NCBI RefSeq assembly: GCF_014202075.1
Contig: NZ_JACHFZ010000002.1
Coordinates: 1-64,000 of the forward strand
DNA length: 64,000 nucleotides
Source: Brevundimonas basaltis
GTDB taxonomy: Bacteria; Pseudomonadota; Alphaproteobacteria; Caulobacterales; Caulobacteraceae
Direction of reading: 5' to 3'
This document shows, in pieces, positions 40,606-53,260 of this stretch. The position numbers and the translations under genes are program-made. The notes under the pieces were generated by a model. It did no database searches, had not been told where the DNA came from, and worked only from the letters and a program-made list of their open reading frames with translations. The stretch's first letter is position 1, and each line of letters starts with the position of its first letter.

Positions 40606-42360
40606 CTAGTCTACCCGCGCCACGCCCTCGCGGCGGTCGTCGGCGCCGCCGTCCCAACCCCAGACGCCGTCGCTTCCTCGCCGCCAGATCGCACCGTGCA
40701 GGCCGGAGTTCTCGCTGGCGTTGGGACGCAGCACGACTCCGCGCGCGGCCAGCGCCTCACGCATCGCCGCCGGAAAGCGCTCCGTGTCGGCCCCGAATCC
40801 GTCGCCCCGGGCCACCAGATTGGGTAGGGCGAAGGCCGCCTCCATCGACATTCCCCAGTCCAGCACGGCGACCAGCGCCTTGGTGTTGTAGGCGAGGATC
40901 GAGGTGCCGCCCGGAGAGCCGAGCGCGCCGACGAACCGGCCCTCGCGGTCGAGGATGATCACCGGCGCCATCGACGAGCGCGGCCGCTTGCCGGGCGCCA
41001 CGGCGTTGGCCGCGGGCGCGCCGTCCGGGCGGCGCGGTGCGAACGAGAAGTCGGTCAGCTGGTTGTTGAGGAAGAAGCCGGCGGCCATCCGGCCCGAGCC
41101 GAACACGCTCTCGACCGTGGTGGTCATGCTGACCGCGTTCCCGGCCGCGTCGACGATGACGAAGTGGGAGGTGCCGGCCGGCTCCATCGTCGCGTCGGGG
41201 CCGGTGAAGACGCCGCCGGGCGGGAAGCCGGGCTCGGCCGCCGCGACCAGGGTCGGCGCCTGCGCCGCCCGGGCCGCCACATAGTTCGGGTCCAGCAGCC
41301 CCTGCACCGGCACGCCGACGAAGGCCGGATCGGCGACGTAGCGGTCGCGGTCGGCGTACATCAGCCGCTGCAGCTGGGCGAAGGCGACCCAGGCGTCGAC
41401 GCTGTCCGGACCCTCGACGATGTCCGGCGTCAGCTCGGCCATGGCCAGCAGTTGCAGCACCGCCACGCCGCTGGACGGCGGGGGCGGCACGCAGACGATG
41501 TAGATGCGGTAGGGGCGGCACAGGGCCCCGCGCTCGATCGGCTCATAGGCGGCCAGGTCCGCCTCGGTCAAAGCGCCCGGCCGCGGCGCTTCGCGCACCG
41601 CCGAAACGATCTCGCGCGCGATCCGGCCGCGATAGAAAGCGTCGGAGCCGCCCGCGGCGAGCTCGGCCACCGTCTCGGCATAGGCCGGATTGCGCAGCAC
41701 GTCCCCGGTTTTGAGGCGCTCGCCGTCCGGACCCATGAAATAGGCCTCGGCCCAGCGGGTCCGCGCCTGACCCCGAGTCGCCGCGATGAAGCCTCCCAGC
41801 CGGGGGCTGACCACGAAGCCGTCGCGGGCCAGCCGCTCAGCCTCGGCGAACAGGCTGTGCCACGGCAGGACGCCGTGCTCTGCCTGGGCCATCGCCAGCA
41901 CGGCCACCGCGCCGGGCGTGCCGGTCGAGCGCCCGCTCAACACGGCGTCCCCGAAAGCCAGCGGACGGCCGTCCTCGAGGAACAACTCCGGCGACGCCGC
42001 GGCCGGAGCGGTTTCGCGCCCGTCGTAGCCGGTCACCTCTCCGGTCGAGGCGTCGAAGAGCATCATGAAGGCTCCGCCGCCGAGGCCCGACGACTGGGGT
42101 TCGACCAGCCCCAGCACCGCCTGCACGGCCACGGCCGCGTCGACCGCCGATCCGCCGCGCCGCAGCACCTCCAGTCCCGCCTCGACCGCCAGGGGATTGG
42201 CCGCCGCCACGAACGGGCCGCGCGCTTGAGGCGCCTGTGGCGTCGCCGCGGCCGGGGGCGGCCCGCCTGCAGCGCCGGCGGCGCATCCGGTCAGGATCAG
42301 AGCGACCCCGACGGCGAGCGCGATCACGGATCGCAGGGCAGGTTGCGGAACCAAAAACAT
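40606..42360 (-). CDS. ggt: gamma-glutamyltransferase (lipoprotein)
   Basis: This 584-residue Ntn hydrolase precursor would cleave itself before the nucleophile Thr397 (sequence GTSHFVIV). Before it lie AANPLAVEAGLEVLRRGGSAVDAAVA and SSGLGGGAFMM, and after it SMTTTVES and GSPGGT (oxyanion-site glycines). It breaks the gamma-glutamyl bond of glutathione in the periplasm. Lipobox ILTGC near residue 25 shows lipid anchoring. ATG at 42360 fits the signal peptide. Confidence 0.93.
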   Translation of the reverse strand: MFLVPQPALRSVIALAVGVALILTGCAAGAAGGPPPAAATPQAPQARGPFVAAANPLAVEAGLEVLRRGGSAVDAAVAVQAVLGLVEPQSSGLGGGAFMMLFDASTGEVTGYDGRETAPAAASPELFLEDGRPLAFGDAVLSGRSTGTPGAVAVLAMAQAEHGVLPWHSLFAEAERLARDGFVVSPRLGGFIAATRGQARTRWAEAYFMGPDGERLKTGDVLRNPAYAETVAELAAGGSDAFYRGRIAREIVSAVREAPRPGALTEADLAAYEPIERGALCRPYRIYIVCVPPPPSSGVAVLQLLAMAELTPDIVEGPDSVDAWVAFAQLQRLMYADRDRYVADPAFVGVPVQGLLDPNYVAARAAQAPTLVAAAEPGFPPGGVFTGPDATMEPAGTSHFVIVDAAGNAVSMTTTVESVFGSGRMAAGFFLNNQLTDFSFAPRRPDGAPAANAVAPGKRPRSSMAPVIILDREGRFVGALGSPGGTSILAYNTKALVAVLDWGMSMEAAFALPNLVARGDGFGADTERFPAAMREALAARGVVLRPNASENSGLHGAIWRRGSDGVWGWDGGADDRREGVARVD

Positions 42361-42520
42361 GGCGTGTCCGGGTGGCGCGATAACGGGGAGACCCGCAACT
42401 TGGCGCGCCCGCCGCCGGGGCGAAACCCCTCTCGGGAAATCACTGCAGGAAAGCCGCATGCGGCCCTTGCCCCCCCGCGCCCTCTCGGCTAGATAGCCGC
42501 CTCGCCGTTCGCGGCCATGC

Positions 42521-42597
42521 GCACCCGTAGCTCAGCTGGATAGAGCACCAGACTACGAATCTGGGGGTCGGGCGTTCGAATCGCTCCGGGTGCGCCA
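42521..42597 (+). tRNA. tRNA-Arg (ACG anticodon)
   Basis: Cloverleaf: acceptor GCACCCG with CGGGTGC, D arm GCTC/GAGC, anticodon stem CCAGA/TCTGG with loop CTACGAA (anticodon ACG), T arm GGGCG-TTCGAAT-CGCTC with one G-T pair, encoded CCA. The A34 would be edited to inosine by TadA. Confidence 0.95.
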
Positions 42598-42654
42598 TTT
42601 GCTTCCCACCAGCTGCGCCGGCGGGGGCAGGCCTTTCAGCAGGCCGGGACCGCG

Positions 42655-42849
42655 CTAGGCCCAGGACTTTCGGTCAAAATCCATCGGATCGCGACGGCGG
42701 ACGATGCGGTCGATATCCTCGAACGCCTCGTTTTCGGTCAGGTCGCCGGCGCGGGCGCGGCGGACCACGAGTTCCACGTCGCTGAGGTCGTCGCCGCCGC
42801 TCCGTTCGGGAGCCGCGCTCTTGCGGGTGACCGGATCTGCAGTGGCCAT
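42655..42849 (-). CDS. small acidic hypothetical protein
   Basis: This 64-residue protein has no TM or signal. The N-terminus is disordered, then SDVELVVRRARAGDLTENEAFEDIDRIVRRR forms two charged helices. An excellent AAAGGAG lies seven bases before the ATG, which argues for a real gene. Its family is unknown to me. Confidence 0.6.
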   Translation of the reverse strand: MATADPVTRKSAAPERSGGDDLSDVELVVRRARAGDLTENEAFEDIDRIVRRRDPMDFDRKSWA

Positions 42850-42905
42850 GGGCAGTCTCCTTTCCCGGTTAACGCCACGCGCGCCGACGGGTTCACCGCG
42901 GATTC

Positions 42906-44348
42906 TCAGCCGGCGGAGTAGGACGTCTTGGTCCGGGTGAAGAATTCGACCGCCGCGAAGCCCTGCTCGCGCGGGCCGTAGCTCGACGATTTCGTCCCGC
43001 CGAACGGCACATGGTAGTCGACCCCGGCGGTGGGCAGATTGACCATGGTCATCCCCGCCAACGCCCGCCGCTGGAAGTCGCGGGCGTGTTTCAGGGAGCT
43101 GGTGACGAGGCCGGCGGAGAGGCCGAACTCGACGCCGTTGGCGATGGCCAGCGCCTCCTCGTAGTCCTTGACGCGAATGGTCGAGGCGACGGGACCGAAC
43201 ACCTCTTCATTGTTGATCCGGCTGTCGGCGTGGGTGTCGGCGATCAGGGTCGGCTGGACGTACCAACCGGGCGTGTCGAGGCTCAGCCGCTCACCGCCAA
43301 TGACGACCCGGCCGCCTTCCCCGCGCGCGACGTCGATGTAGCGGTAGGAGGTCTCGCGCTGGGCCTCGCTGACCGCCGGACCGATCTGGGTGTTCGGATC
43401 CAGCGCCGGGCCGACGCGCAGGCCGGCGACCTTCTCGGCGAGGGCGGCGACGAAGCGGTCGTGAATTCCGTCCTGCACGATCAGGCGGCTGGAAGCGGTG
43501 CAGCGTTGGCCGGTGGCGTAGTAGGAGCCGTCGAGCGCAATCATCACGGCCCGGTCGAGATCGGCGTCGTCGAGCACGATCAGCGGATTCTTGCCGCCCA
43601 TCTCCAGCTGGACCCGCGCCTGTCGCTTCGCCGCTCCGGCCGCGACGCCGGCGCCGACGCCCTGCGAGCCGGTGAACGAGACGCCGGCCACGTCCGGGTG
43701 ATCGACAATGGCCTGGCCGACGCCGCCGCGCCCGATCACCAGGTTCAGCACCCCGTTCGGCAGACCGGCCTCGTGCAGGATGGCGACCAACGCCTCGGCC
43801 GTCGCCGGCGTCGGACCGGCCGGCTTCATCACCACCGTATTGCCGAAGGCCAGCGCGGGCGCCGCCTTCCACGCCGGGATGGCGATGGGGAAATTCCACG
43901 GGGTGATCAGGCCGAACACTCCGACCGGCTGGCGATAGGTCTGGATCTCCACACCCGGCCGCACCGAGGCCAGGTTCTGGCCGTGCAGGCGCAGGGCCTC
44001 GCCGGCGAAATATTTCAGGACCCGACCGGCCCGGACGGTTTCCCCGATCCCCTCGGCCAGGGTCTTGCCCTCCTCGCGCGACAGCAGCCGGCCGAGCTGC
44101 TCGCGCCGCTCCATAACCAGGGTCCCGGCCTTGTCGAGAATGTCCGAGCGGACCTCGGGCGATGCCTCGGCCCAGGCCGGGAAGGCCGCCTTGGCCGCGT
44201 CCACGGCGGCGTTCACTTCGTCCACGCCGCCGTCGGGAATGCGGGCGACGAGATCGCGCGTATCCGAGGGATTTCGGCTCTCCGACGGGAGGTCCGCCCG
44301 AACCTTCTCGCCATTGATCCAGTGGGAAAGGTCGAGCGTGTCGGTCAT
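42906..44348 (-). CDS. NAD(P)-dependent aldehyde dehydrogenase, semialdehyde type
   Basis: This 480-residue ALDH-superfamily enzyme shows TPWNFPIAIPAWKAAPALAFGN, GSQGVGAG (NAD loop), ELEMGGKNP-like QLEMGGKNPLIVLD with the general-base Glu, catalytic Cys283 in GQRCTASS and C-terminal EVFGPVAS. Closest in style to 2,5-dioxovalerate / succinate-semialdehyde dehydrogenases; the exact aldehyde is undecided. No pathway gene is adjacent. Confidence 0.85.
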   Translation of the reverse strand: MTDTLDLSHWINGEKVRADLPSESRNPSDTRDLVARIPDGGVDEVNAAVDAAKAAFPAWAEASPEVRSDILDKAGTLVMERREQLGRLLSREEGKTLAEGIGETVRAGRVLKYFAGEALRLHGQNLASVRPGVEIQTYRQPVGVFGLITPWNFPIAIPAWKAAPALAFGNTVVMKPAGPTPATAEALVAILHEAGLPNGVLNLVIGRGGVGQAIVDHPDVAGVSFTGSQGVGAGVAAGAAKRQARVQLEMGGKNPLIVLDDADLDRAVMIALDGSYYATGQRCTASSRLIVQDGIHDRFVAALAEKVAGLRVGPALDPNTQIGPAVSEAQRETSYRYIDVARGEGGRVVIGGERLSLDTPGWYVQPTLIADTHADSRINNEEVFGPVASTIRVKDYEEALAIANGVEFGLSAGLVTSSLKHARDFQRRALAGMTMVNLPTAGVDYHVPFGGTKSSSYGPREQGFAAVEFFTRTKTSYSAG

Positions 44349-44587
44349 GGGCGGTCCTCGGCGGCGGGCGGAGCGACGACGCCCCGCGCCGATCGCTCCC
44401 ATGTTCCGCCTCAGATAGCGACCGCCGCGCCGGAATGCACGGCGGGGTCCCGAAGGTGGGTTCGCCGCGACCGTCTGTCTCCGTCCGCCTGCTGGACTTC
44501 CGCCGCCCGACAGGGCTCACTGCGCGCTCGGCAAGGACGCGTCAGCCGGCGGTCGGCGCAAGACGTCCGGATTCGGGGACCAAAACC

Positions 44588-47911
<3,324 letters not shown>

Positions 47912-48041
47912 CCGGTCGGGGAACGGGCGGCGTCAGGAACGATCAGCCCCCGTCCCCGCCCCATCGGCCTAGAGCGGAGAGGCGCCGGGCGTTGTCATCC
48001 AGCCCCGGCGTCCTATCGTGGCGCCGGCGGCGGAGATCAGC

Positions 48042-48872
48042 GTGGACGCAGAGATGAACGGCGAGAACGACGGGACCCTGCGGGACGACGATCCCTTCGC
48101 CCGGCTCGGTCCGGTGTTCGCGGGGCGCCGCGCCCTGCTGCTCGAGGACGATCCGGCCCTGTCCGACCATGTGGCGGAGCGGCTGACCGCCGCCGGCTTC
48201 GAGGCCGTGGACCGGTTCGAGGCGGGCGAGGCGGCGCTCGAGGCGGCGGCCCGCGCCCCCTATGACGTGTTGATCCTCGACCGACTGACGGCCGGCATGG
48301 ACGGGCTTGAGATGCTGAAGCGGCTGCGCGCCGGGGGCGGAACCTCGGCCGACGCCCCGGCCCTGATGCTGACCGCCCTCGGCGGCGAACGGCAGAAGGT
48401 CGAAGGTCTGCTGGGCGGCGCCGACGACTATCTGGCCAAGCCGGTCGGTGACGAGGAACTGGTGGCGCGCATCGCCGCCCAGCTGCGGCGGGCATCGGGC
48501 CGGGCCCGGCCGGCGGGCGCCGAACTGGTCAACGGGCCGTTCCGCCTGTCGCCCGGAGCCCGCACCCTGAAGTTCGATGCCGGGGCAGGCGAGAGCCGGC
48601 AGATCGACCTGTCGCCCCTGGAGTTCGCCATCGTCGCCGAACTGATGGCGGCGCGGGGCCAGCCGGTGACCAAGACCATGCTGTGGGACCGCTGCTGGGT
48701 GGAGTGGAAATTCCTGCCCGACAATTTCGTCAACGTCATCGACGCCCGGATCAGCGCCCTGCGCCGCCGACTGAAGGAACAGACGCCGGAACTGGGTGAG
48801 GATCTGCATCCGCTGATCGTGTCGGCGCGCAGCCAGAGCCTGGTCTTCCGCGATCTGTCGGCGGCGGATTGA
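48042..48872 (+). CDS. OmpR/PhoB-family response regulator
   Basis: This 276-residue protein has a receiver domain (about residues 30-145) with acidic pair LLEDD, phospho-acceptor in DVLILDRLTAGMDG, switch Thr in MLTALGG and Lys in AKPVGDEE. A winged-helix DNA-binding domain (about 165-270) ends with FVNVIDARISALRRRL. I chose GTG 48042 because GGAG lies six bases upstream; ATG 48054 and GTG 48018 are alternatives. The cognate sensor kinase follows eight bases later. Confidence 0.9.
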   Translation: MDAEMNGENDGTLRDDDPFARLGPVFAGRRALLLEDDPALSDHVAERLTAAGFEAVDRFEAGEAALEAAARAPYDVLILDRLTAGMDGLEMLKRLRAGGGTSADAPALMLTALGGERQKVEGLLGGADDYLAKPVGDEELVARIAAQLRRASGRARPAGAELVNGPFRLSPGARTLKFDAGAGESRQIDLSPLEFAIVAELMAARGQPVTKTMLWDRCWVEWKFLPDNFVNVIDARISALRRRLKEQTPELGEDLHPLIVSARSQSLVFRDLSAAD

Positions 48873-48879
48873 GGCCGGG

Positions 48880-50313
48880 ATGGCGGCGCGATCCCCGGGC
48901 CCGAGAGGCTGGCTGGCGCGGCGGACCTCGACCCAGCTGGCGGCGGCCATGGGCGTGCTGGCGGCGCTGGCCCTGTCCGGTTCGCTGCTGATCACCGGGG
49001 CGGCGGTGCGCATGGATCAGCGCGAGAAGGCGGCGCTGGCCGCGCTCGACGACTACGGCGCCATGGTCTCGAAGCTCGGCTCGGAGGCCAGCCTGTCGGC
49101 GGACCAGCTCACCGAGGCCGACGCGGCGTGGCTCTCGGCCTGGCTTAGCGCCTTCCAGGACGGACCGGCCCGGGAGGCCCGCACGCTGGAGGAAACCTGC
49201 CGCACCGGCCGGGGCGGCGCCGGGGTGCGTTTCATCCGGGCGCCCGTCGGCAAGCCCGCCGGTCTGGCGGCGCTGGAAACGGCGAGAAGCGAGCGCGCCG
49301 GGCGACTGGGCGAGGACGTCCATGTGGTGCGGCTGGGACCGGGCGACCTGTGCCCGTCGCGGGCGGTCGAGGTAGTGGTGGTTCGGCGTACGTTCGGGGC
49401 GCTGGACATCGCCGTTGGCCGGGTGGTCGACCGCTCGGGCGACGCCTGGGGCTGGGCGGTGGCGGCGGTGATCGGAACCGGCCTGCTGCTGCTGGTCATC
49501 GGCCTGGCCGCCGCCGCCGTGGCCCGCCGCCGCCTCACCGCCGCCGTGGCCGAGGTCAGTCGTGCGCTGGATCGCGCCGCCGTCGGCGACTTCTCGCTCC
49601 GCGCCCCGGAAACCGCCCTCGCCCCGGAGCTCACGGAGCTTACCGGCCAGGTGAACCTGACGCTTGACCGGCTCGACGAACTGCTCAGCTGGCTGCGCGA
49701 CTCCGCCGACCAGCTGGCCCACGATTTCCGGACGCCGCTGGCCCGGGCCTCGGTCCGTCTTGAAAAGCTCCGCTCAGCGGCGACGACCCCGGAGGCGCGC
49801 AGACTGGTGGACGAGGCCCGCGCCGACCTGGCGCAGATTTCCCGCTCGATGAACGAGGCGATGGCGTTGCGGGACGGCGAGGCTTGGGTGTTCGAGAGCG
49901 TGCGGCTGGACGAATTGGCGGCGCAGGCGGCCGATCTCTACCAGCCGCTGGCCGAAGAGCGCGGCGTCTCCATCCGGGTAGAGAGCGAGCCGGCCGCTGT
50001 GCTGGGGGTCCGCTCCCTGCTGCAGCGGGCCGTGACCAACCTGGTCGACAACGCAGTCAAATTCTCTCCCGAGGGCGGGGCGGTGACCCTGACCGCCGGG
50101 CTGCGCGACGGCGGTCCGGTGCTGTCGGTCGCCGATCAGGGCCCGGGCTTCTCGCCTGATCGGCGACCGGCCCCTGACGTCGCCGGAGAGGCGCGGGAAA
50201 GCCACGGCATGGGTTTGGCCTTCGTGCGGGCGATACTGAAACGACACGGCGCGTCCATGACCGTCGATGACGCCGCTCCGGGGGCTGTCGTCACAGCGCG
50301 TTTCTCGCGCTAG
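48880..50313 (+). CDS. sensor histidine kinase
   Basis: This 477-residue membrane kinase has TM1 at about 18-42, a periplasmic sensor region (about 45-190), TM2 about 200-225 and HAMP about 226-275. The H box LAHDFRTPLARA has the phospho-His near 281, followed by an N box (NLVDNAVKF) and G boxes (DQGPGF, GMGLAFVRAI). It is co-transcribed with the response regulator before it. The downstream DegP-type protease suggests the system senses envelope stress (inference). Confidence 0.9.
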   Translation: MAARSPGPRGWLARRTSTQLAAAMGVLAALALSGSLLITGAAVRMDQREKAALAALDDYGAMVSKLGSEASLSADQLTEADAAWLSAWLSAFQDGPAREARTLEETCRTGRGGAGVRFIRAPVGKPAGLAALETARSERAGRLGEDVHVVRLGPGDLCPSRAVEVVVVRRTFGALDIAVGRVVDRSGDAWGWAVAAVIGTGLLLLVIGLAAAAVARRRLTAAVAEVSRALDRAAVGDFSLRAPETALAPELTELTGQVNLTLDRLDELLSWLRDSADQLAHDFRTPLARASVRLEKLRSAATTPEARRLVDEARADLAQISRSMNEAMALRDGEAWVFESVRLDELAAQAADLYQPLAEERGVSIRVESEPAAVLGVRSLLQRAVTNLVDNAVKFSPEGGAVTLTAGLRDGGPVLSVADQGPGFSPDRRPAPDVAGEARESHGMGLAFVRAILKRHGASMTVDDAAPGAVVTARFSR

Positions 50314-50340
50314 GCTCGCGACAACCACAGGGGACTGGCG

Positions 50341-51666
50341 ATGCGGCGTTCCACCAATCGGGCAAACGGCCTGTCGATCCTGGCGCTGGCCATGGCGATT
50401 CCGCTGCTGGGCGCGACCGGGGCCGCGGCCCAGTCCACGCCACAGGGGCCGATCCCGTATGACTCCCGGCGAGGGGTGTTCAGCTTCGCCGAAGGTCTCG
50501 AACAGGCCCTGCCCGCGGTGGTCCAGGTCACCACCCTCGGCCAGTCGGAAGGGCCCAGTTCGGGCGAGAACGAGCCCCGGCCGATCTCCAGCGGCTCCGG
50601 CGCCATCATCGACGCCCGCGAGGGGATTGTCGTCACCAACAACCATGTCGTCGAAGGCGGGCGGAAATTCACCGTCGACCTGACCGACGGCCGCATCTTC
50701 GACGCGGTCCTGGTCGGCACGGACAAGGCGACCGATCTCGCGGTGCTGAAGTTCGACGCTTCCGGCCTGTCGGAGATCGAGGTGGTCGATTCCGACCAGC
50801 TGCGCACCGGCGACCTCGCCTTCGCCGTCGGCTATCCGCTCGGCCTCGACCAGACCCTGACCATGGGCGTGATCTCGGGCCTCGGACGGTCGGGCATGGG
50901 CGACCGGATTGAGGACTATATCCAGACCGACGCGGCGGTGAACTCGGGCAACTCAGGCGGTCCGCTGCTGGACAGCCGGGGCCGGCTGATCGGCATCAAT
51001 ACCTCGATCCTGTCGGGCGGCGGCGGCGGCAATGACGGCATCGCCTTCGCCGTCCCCAGCCGTATCCTGATGTATGTCGTCGGCCAGCTTCGCACCGTCG
51101 GCGAGGTCAGACGCGGCTCAACCGGCGCCATTCTCGGCTCGCTCAACGCCGAGCGCTCGCGCGATTTCGGCCTCGGCATCGTTCGCGGCGCGGTGGTCGA
51201 GAGCGTGGCGCCGGGTTCATCCGCCGAGGCCGCCGGCCTGCGGCGCGGCGACGTCGTCACCCGCATCCAGAACCGGCCGGTCTCCAACGCGGGCACGGTG
51301 GCGGCGACCATCGGCATCGCCCAGCCCGGAACCCAGGTTCAGGTCATCTATCTGCGCGACGGCCGCGAGGGCCGGGCGACGCTGACCGTCGAGGCCCCGG
51401 GCGACCGCCCGGTGGTGATCGGGTCCGGGGTCGTGGTCGCGCGCGGCTTGAGCGCCCGGGCCGGCGCCGACGGTCCCCAGGTCTTCGCGGTCGAGGGCGG
51501 CTCCGTCGCGGCCGGCGCGGGTCTGCAGGCCGGTGACCTGATCCGCCTCGTCGACGACCGCCCGGTGACCGATCTGGACGGTCTCGGTCGCGCCCTCGAC
51601 GGAGGCGGTCAGCGCACCCTGTCGGTGATGCGGGGCGGGGAAGCGGTCGAAATCATCCTGCCCTGA
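50341..51666 (+). CDS. DegP/HtrA-type serine protease
   Basis: This 441-residue periplasmic protease has signal peptide to about 31 (AAAQS) and trypsin-like domain with His102 (TNNHVV), Asp132 (TDLAVLKF) and Ser205 (NSGNSGGPL). Two PDZ domains follow (about 270-365, with GSSAEAAGLRRGDVVTRI; about 370-441, with AGAGLQAGDLIRLV). It degrades or refolds misfolded envelope proteins. It is 27 bases after the histidine kinase gene, so probably the same operon. Confidence 0.92.
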   Translation: MRRSTNRANGLSILALAMAIPLLGATGAAAQSTPQGPIPYDSRRGVFSFAEGLEQALPAVVQVTTLGQSEGPSSGENEPRPISSGSGAIIDAREGIVVTNNHVVEGGRKFTVDLTDGRIFDAVLVGTDKATDLAVLKFDASGLSEIEVVDSDQLRTGDLAFAVGYPLGLDQTLTMGVISGLGRSGMGDRIEDYIQTDAAVNSGNSGGPLLDSRGRLIGINTSILSGGGGGNDGIAFAVPSRILMYVVGQLRTVGEVRRGSTGAILGSLNAERSRDFGLGIVRGAVVESVAPGSSAEAAGLRRGDVVTRIQNRPVSNAGTVAATIGIAQPGTQVQVIYLRDGREGRATLTVEAPGDRPVVIGSGVVVARGLSARAGADGPQVFAVEGGSVAAGAGLQAGDLIRLVDDRPVTDLDGLGRALDGGGQRTLSVMRGGEAVEIILP

Positions 51667-51694
51667 CCGCGGGCGCCAGACGCCGGACAGCAAA

Positions 51695-51736
51695 ACGCCC
51701 GCTCGGCCGGAGGGGGGAGGGTGGCTGAGCGGGCGT
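51695..51736 (+). terminator. hairpin downstream of the DegP-type gene
   Basis: ACGCCCGCTC and GAGCGGGCGT form a ten-pair stem 29 bases after the stop, with a 22-base G-rich loop. A short TCTCGCTT follows. A likely end of the two-component/protease operon. Confidence 0.5.
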
Positions 51737-52006
51737 CTCGCTTGGAGGAAGCATCGACCCGCCGGAGCCCTTGATGGAGTGATCCAGGGGGGCTGGGGGG
51801 GCTGTTCAGGATCCGGGATCGCTCCGGACTCCGACGAGCCGATGGATCAGGTGTCGCCTCCCAAGGGGGCGGACGATGGGCGGAACGGCGGCGATTTCGT
51901 GTTCCGGGCGATTTCTTCATCGAGTGGCGTTCGGGACACGTCGGTCATCCGATCGGGGCCGGCTATAAACGCTGGCGTTTCCGGACGAGCCGCCTAACCT
52001 CGAACC
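51737..52006. other. non-coding gap before the DUF2794 gene
   Basis: About 270 bases without a supported gene. It contains G-rich runs, a small AAACGC-TG-GCGTTT hairpin near 51967 and CTATAAACG that may be the -10 of the DUF2794 promoter. I see no RNA gene or conserved frame. Confidence 0.45.
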
Positions 52007-52339
52007 ATGAGCGACGCCGCTGAATTTCAGTCCGCGCCCGGCCCGGTGTTCTTCGACCGGCGCGAACTGGAGTTGATCCTGAAGGTCTACGGGCGGATGG
52101 TAGCGGCGGGCGAGTGGCGCGACTACGCCATGGCCGGCCATCGCGATGTCGCCGAGTTCGCCGTCTTTCGCCGCTCGGGCGATGCCCCCGCCTACCGCAT
52201 CGAGAAGCGCCCCGCGCTCCGTTTGAAACAGGGCCAGTGGGCGGTGATCGGCGAGGGCGGCGTGGTGCTGCGCCGGGGCCGCGAACTGCCGCAGGTGCTG
52301 CGCGTGTTCGACAGCCGCCGCTTCAGCGTCGTGGAATAG
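52007..52339 (+). CDS. DUF2794 domain-containing protein
   Basis: This 110-residue protein is the single-domain family DUF2794: VFFDRRELELILKVYGRMVAAGEWRDYAMAG, FAVFRRSGDAPAYRIEKRPALR and FSVV at the end. It is conserved across alphaproteobacteria without known function and has no TM or signal. A strong bidirectional terminator follows directly. Confidence 0.88.
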   Translation: MSDAAEFQSAPGPVFFDRRELELILKVYGRMVAAGEWRDYAMAGHRDVAEFAVFRRSGDAPAYRIEKRPALRLKQGQWAVIGEGGVVLRRGRELPQVLRVFDSRRFSVVE

Positions 52340-52340
52340 A

Positions 52341-52368
52341 AAAAGGCCCGGATCGCTCCGGGCCTTTT
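52341..52368. terminator. strong bidirectional intrinsic terminator
   Basis: AAAAGGCCCGGA and TCCGGGCCTTTT are perfect complements around a four-base loop (TCGC is shared with the ends), with A- and T-runs on the two sides. It serves the DUF2794 gene and the convergent BI-1 gene. Confidence 0.9.
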
Positions 52369-52387
52369 CTTCGGCCTTTGCGCCGAC

Positions 52388-53134
52388 CTAGTCCCGACTG
52401 CCGCCCATGAAGGCGAGCAGGAACTGGAACAGGTTGATGAAGTTGATGAACAGGCTCAGGGCGCCGAAGCCCGTCGCCACGCCCATGGCCGCCTTGTCGC
52501 CGCCGAGCGCGTAATAGGTCATCTTCAGGCGCTGGGTGTCGTAGGCGATCAGGCCCGAGAAGATCAGCACGCCGAGGCCGCTGATGATCAAATGCATCAT
52601 CGGCGACTGCAGGAACATGTTGACCACCATGGCGATGACCAGGCCGATCACACCCATGATCAGGAAGCTGCCCATGCCGGTCAGGTTCTTCTTGGTCGTG
52701 TAGCCGACAAGGCTCAGAGCGCCGAAGGCGGCCGCCGTGACGAAGAAGGTCGAGGCCACGCTGGAGCCCGTGTAGCGCAGGAACACGAAACCCAGCGACG
52801 CCCCGATTGAGGCCACGACAGCCCAGTACAGCAGGTTCACGCCGCCCGCGGTCGGGTTCTTCATGAAGAACATCGAGCCGAAAATCAGCACCAGCGGCAG
52901 GAACTGGACGATCATGCCCAGCATGGTGACGCCGAAGCCGTTGGGGGTCTGGACCCAGAGCAGCTCCGTCACCGCCGGCACATTGCCGGTCACGAGCGCC
53001 AGGGTGCCCGCCACGGCGAGGCCGATGGCCAGTTTGTTGTAAACGCCCAGCATGAAACCGCGCAGGCCAGCGTCCACCGACATGTCGCCAGACTGCGGAA
53101 TAGGCCGGGCGTAGCCGTTGTTGAAGTCGCTCAT
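52388..53134 (-). CDS. Bax inhibitor-1 / YccA-family membrane protein
   Basis: This 248-residue protein has seven TM helices, with the BI-1 signature GLIAYDTQRLKMTYY near residue 200 and a LFINFINLFQFLLAFMG end. BI-1 proteins are pH-sensitive calcium-leak channels, and YccA modulates FtsH in E. coli. The ATG at 53134 gives the conserved N-terminus SDFNNGYARP; AAGGAG lies 12 bases upstream, a long spacing. Confidence 0.9.
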   Translation of the reverse strand: MSDFNNGYARPIPQSGDMSVDAGLRGFMLGVYNKLAIGLAVAGTLALVTGNVPAVTELLWVQTPNGFGVTMLGMIVQFLPLVLIFGSMFFMKNPTAGGVNLLYWAVVASIGASLGFVFLRYTGSSVASTFFVTAAAFGALSLVGYTTKKNLTGMGSFLIMGVIGLVIAMVVNMFLQSPMMHLIISGLGVLIFSGLIAYDTQRLKMTYYALGGDKAAMGVATGFGALSLFINFINLFQFLLAFMGGSRD

Positions 53135-53260
53135 CGCGAGTTCGATCTCCTTGTTCGCCGGGATGATCCCGGCTGTCCGGTCAAATATCGGGGCCGGTTC
53201 TCCCATACGCAAGGAAAACCGGACTTGGGCGGTCGGGTTTCAGCCGCTACGAACGGTCGC

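Noticed and set aside
51779..51997. Short open frames in the gap before the DUF2794 gene
   Set aside because: No ribosome-binding site, biased composition and no recognisable sequence.
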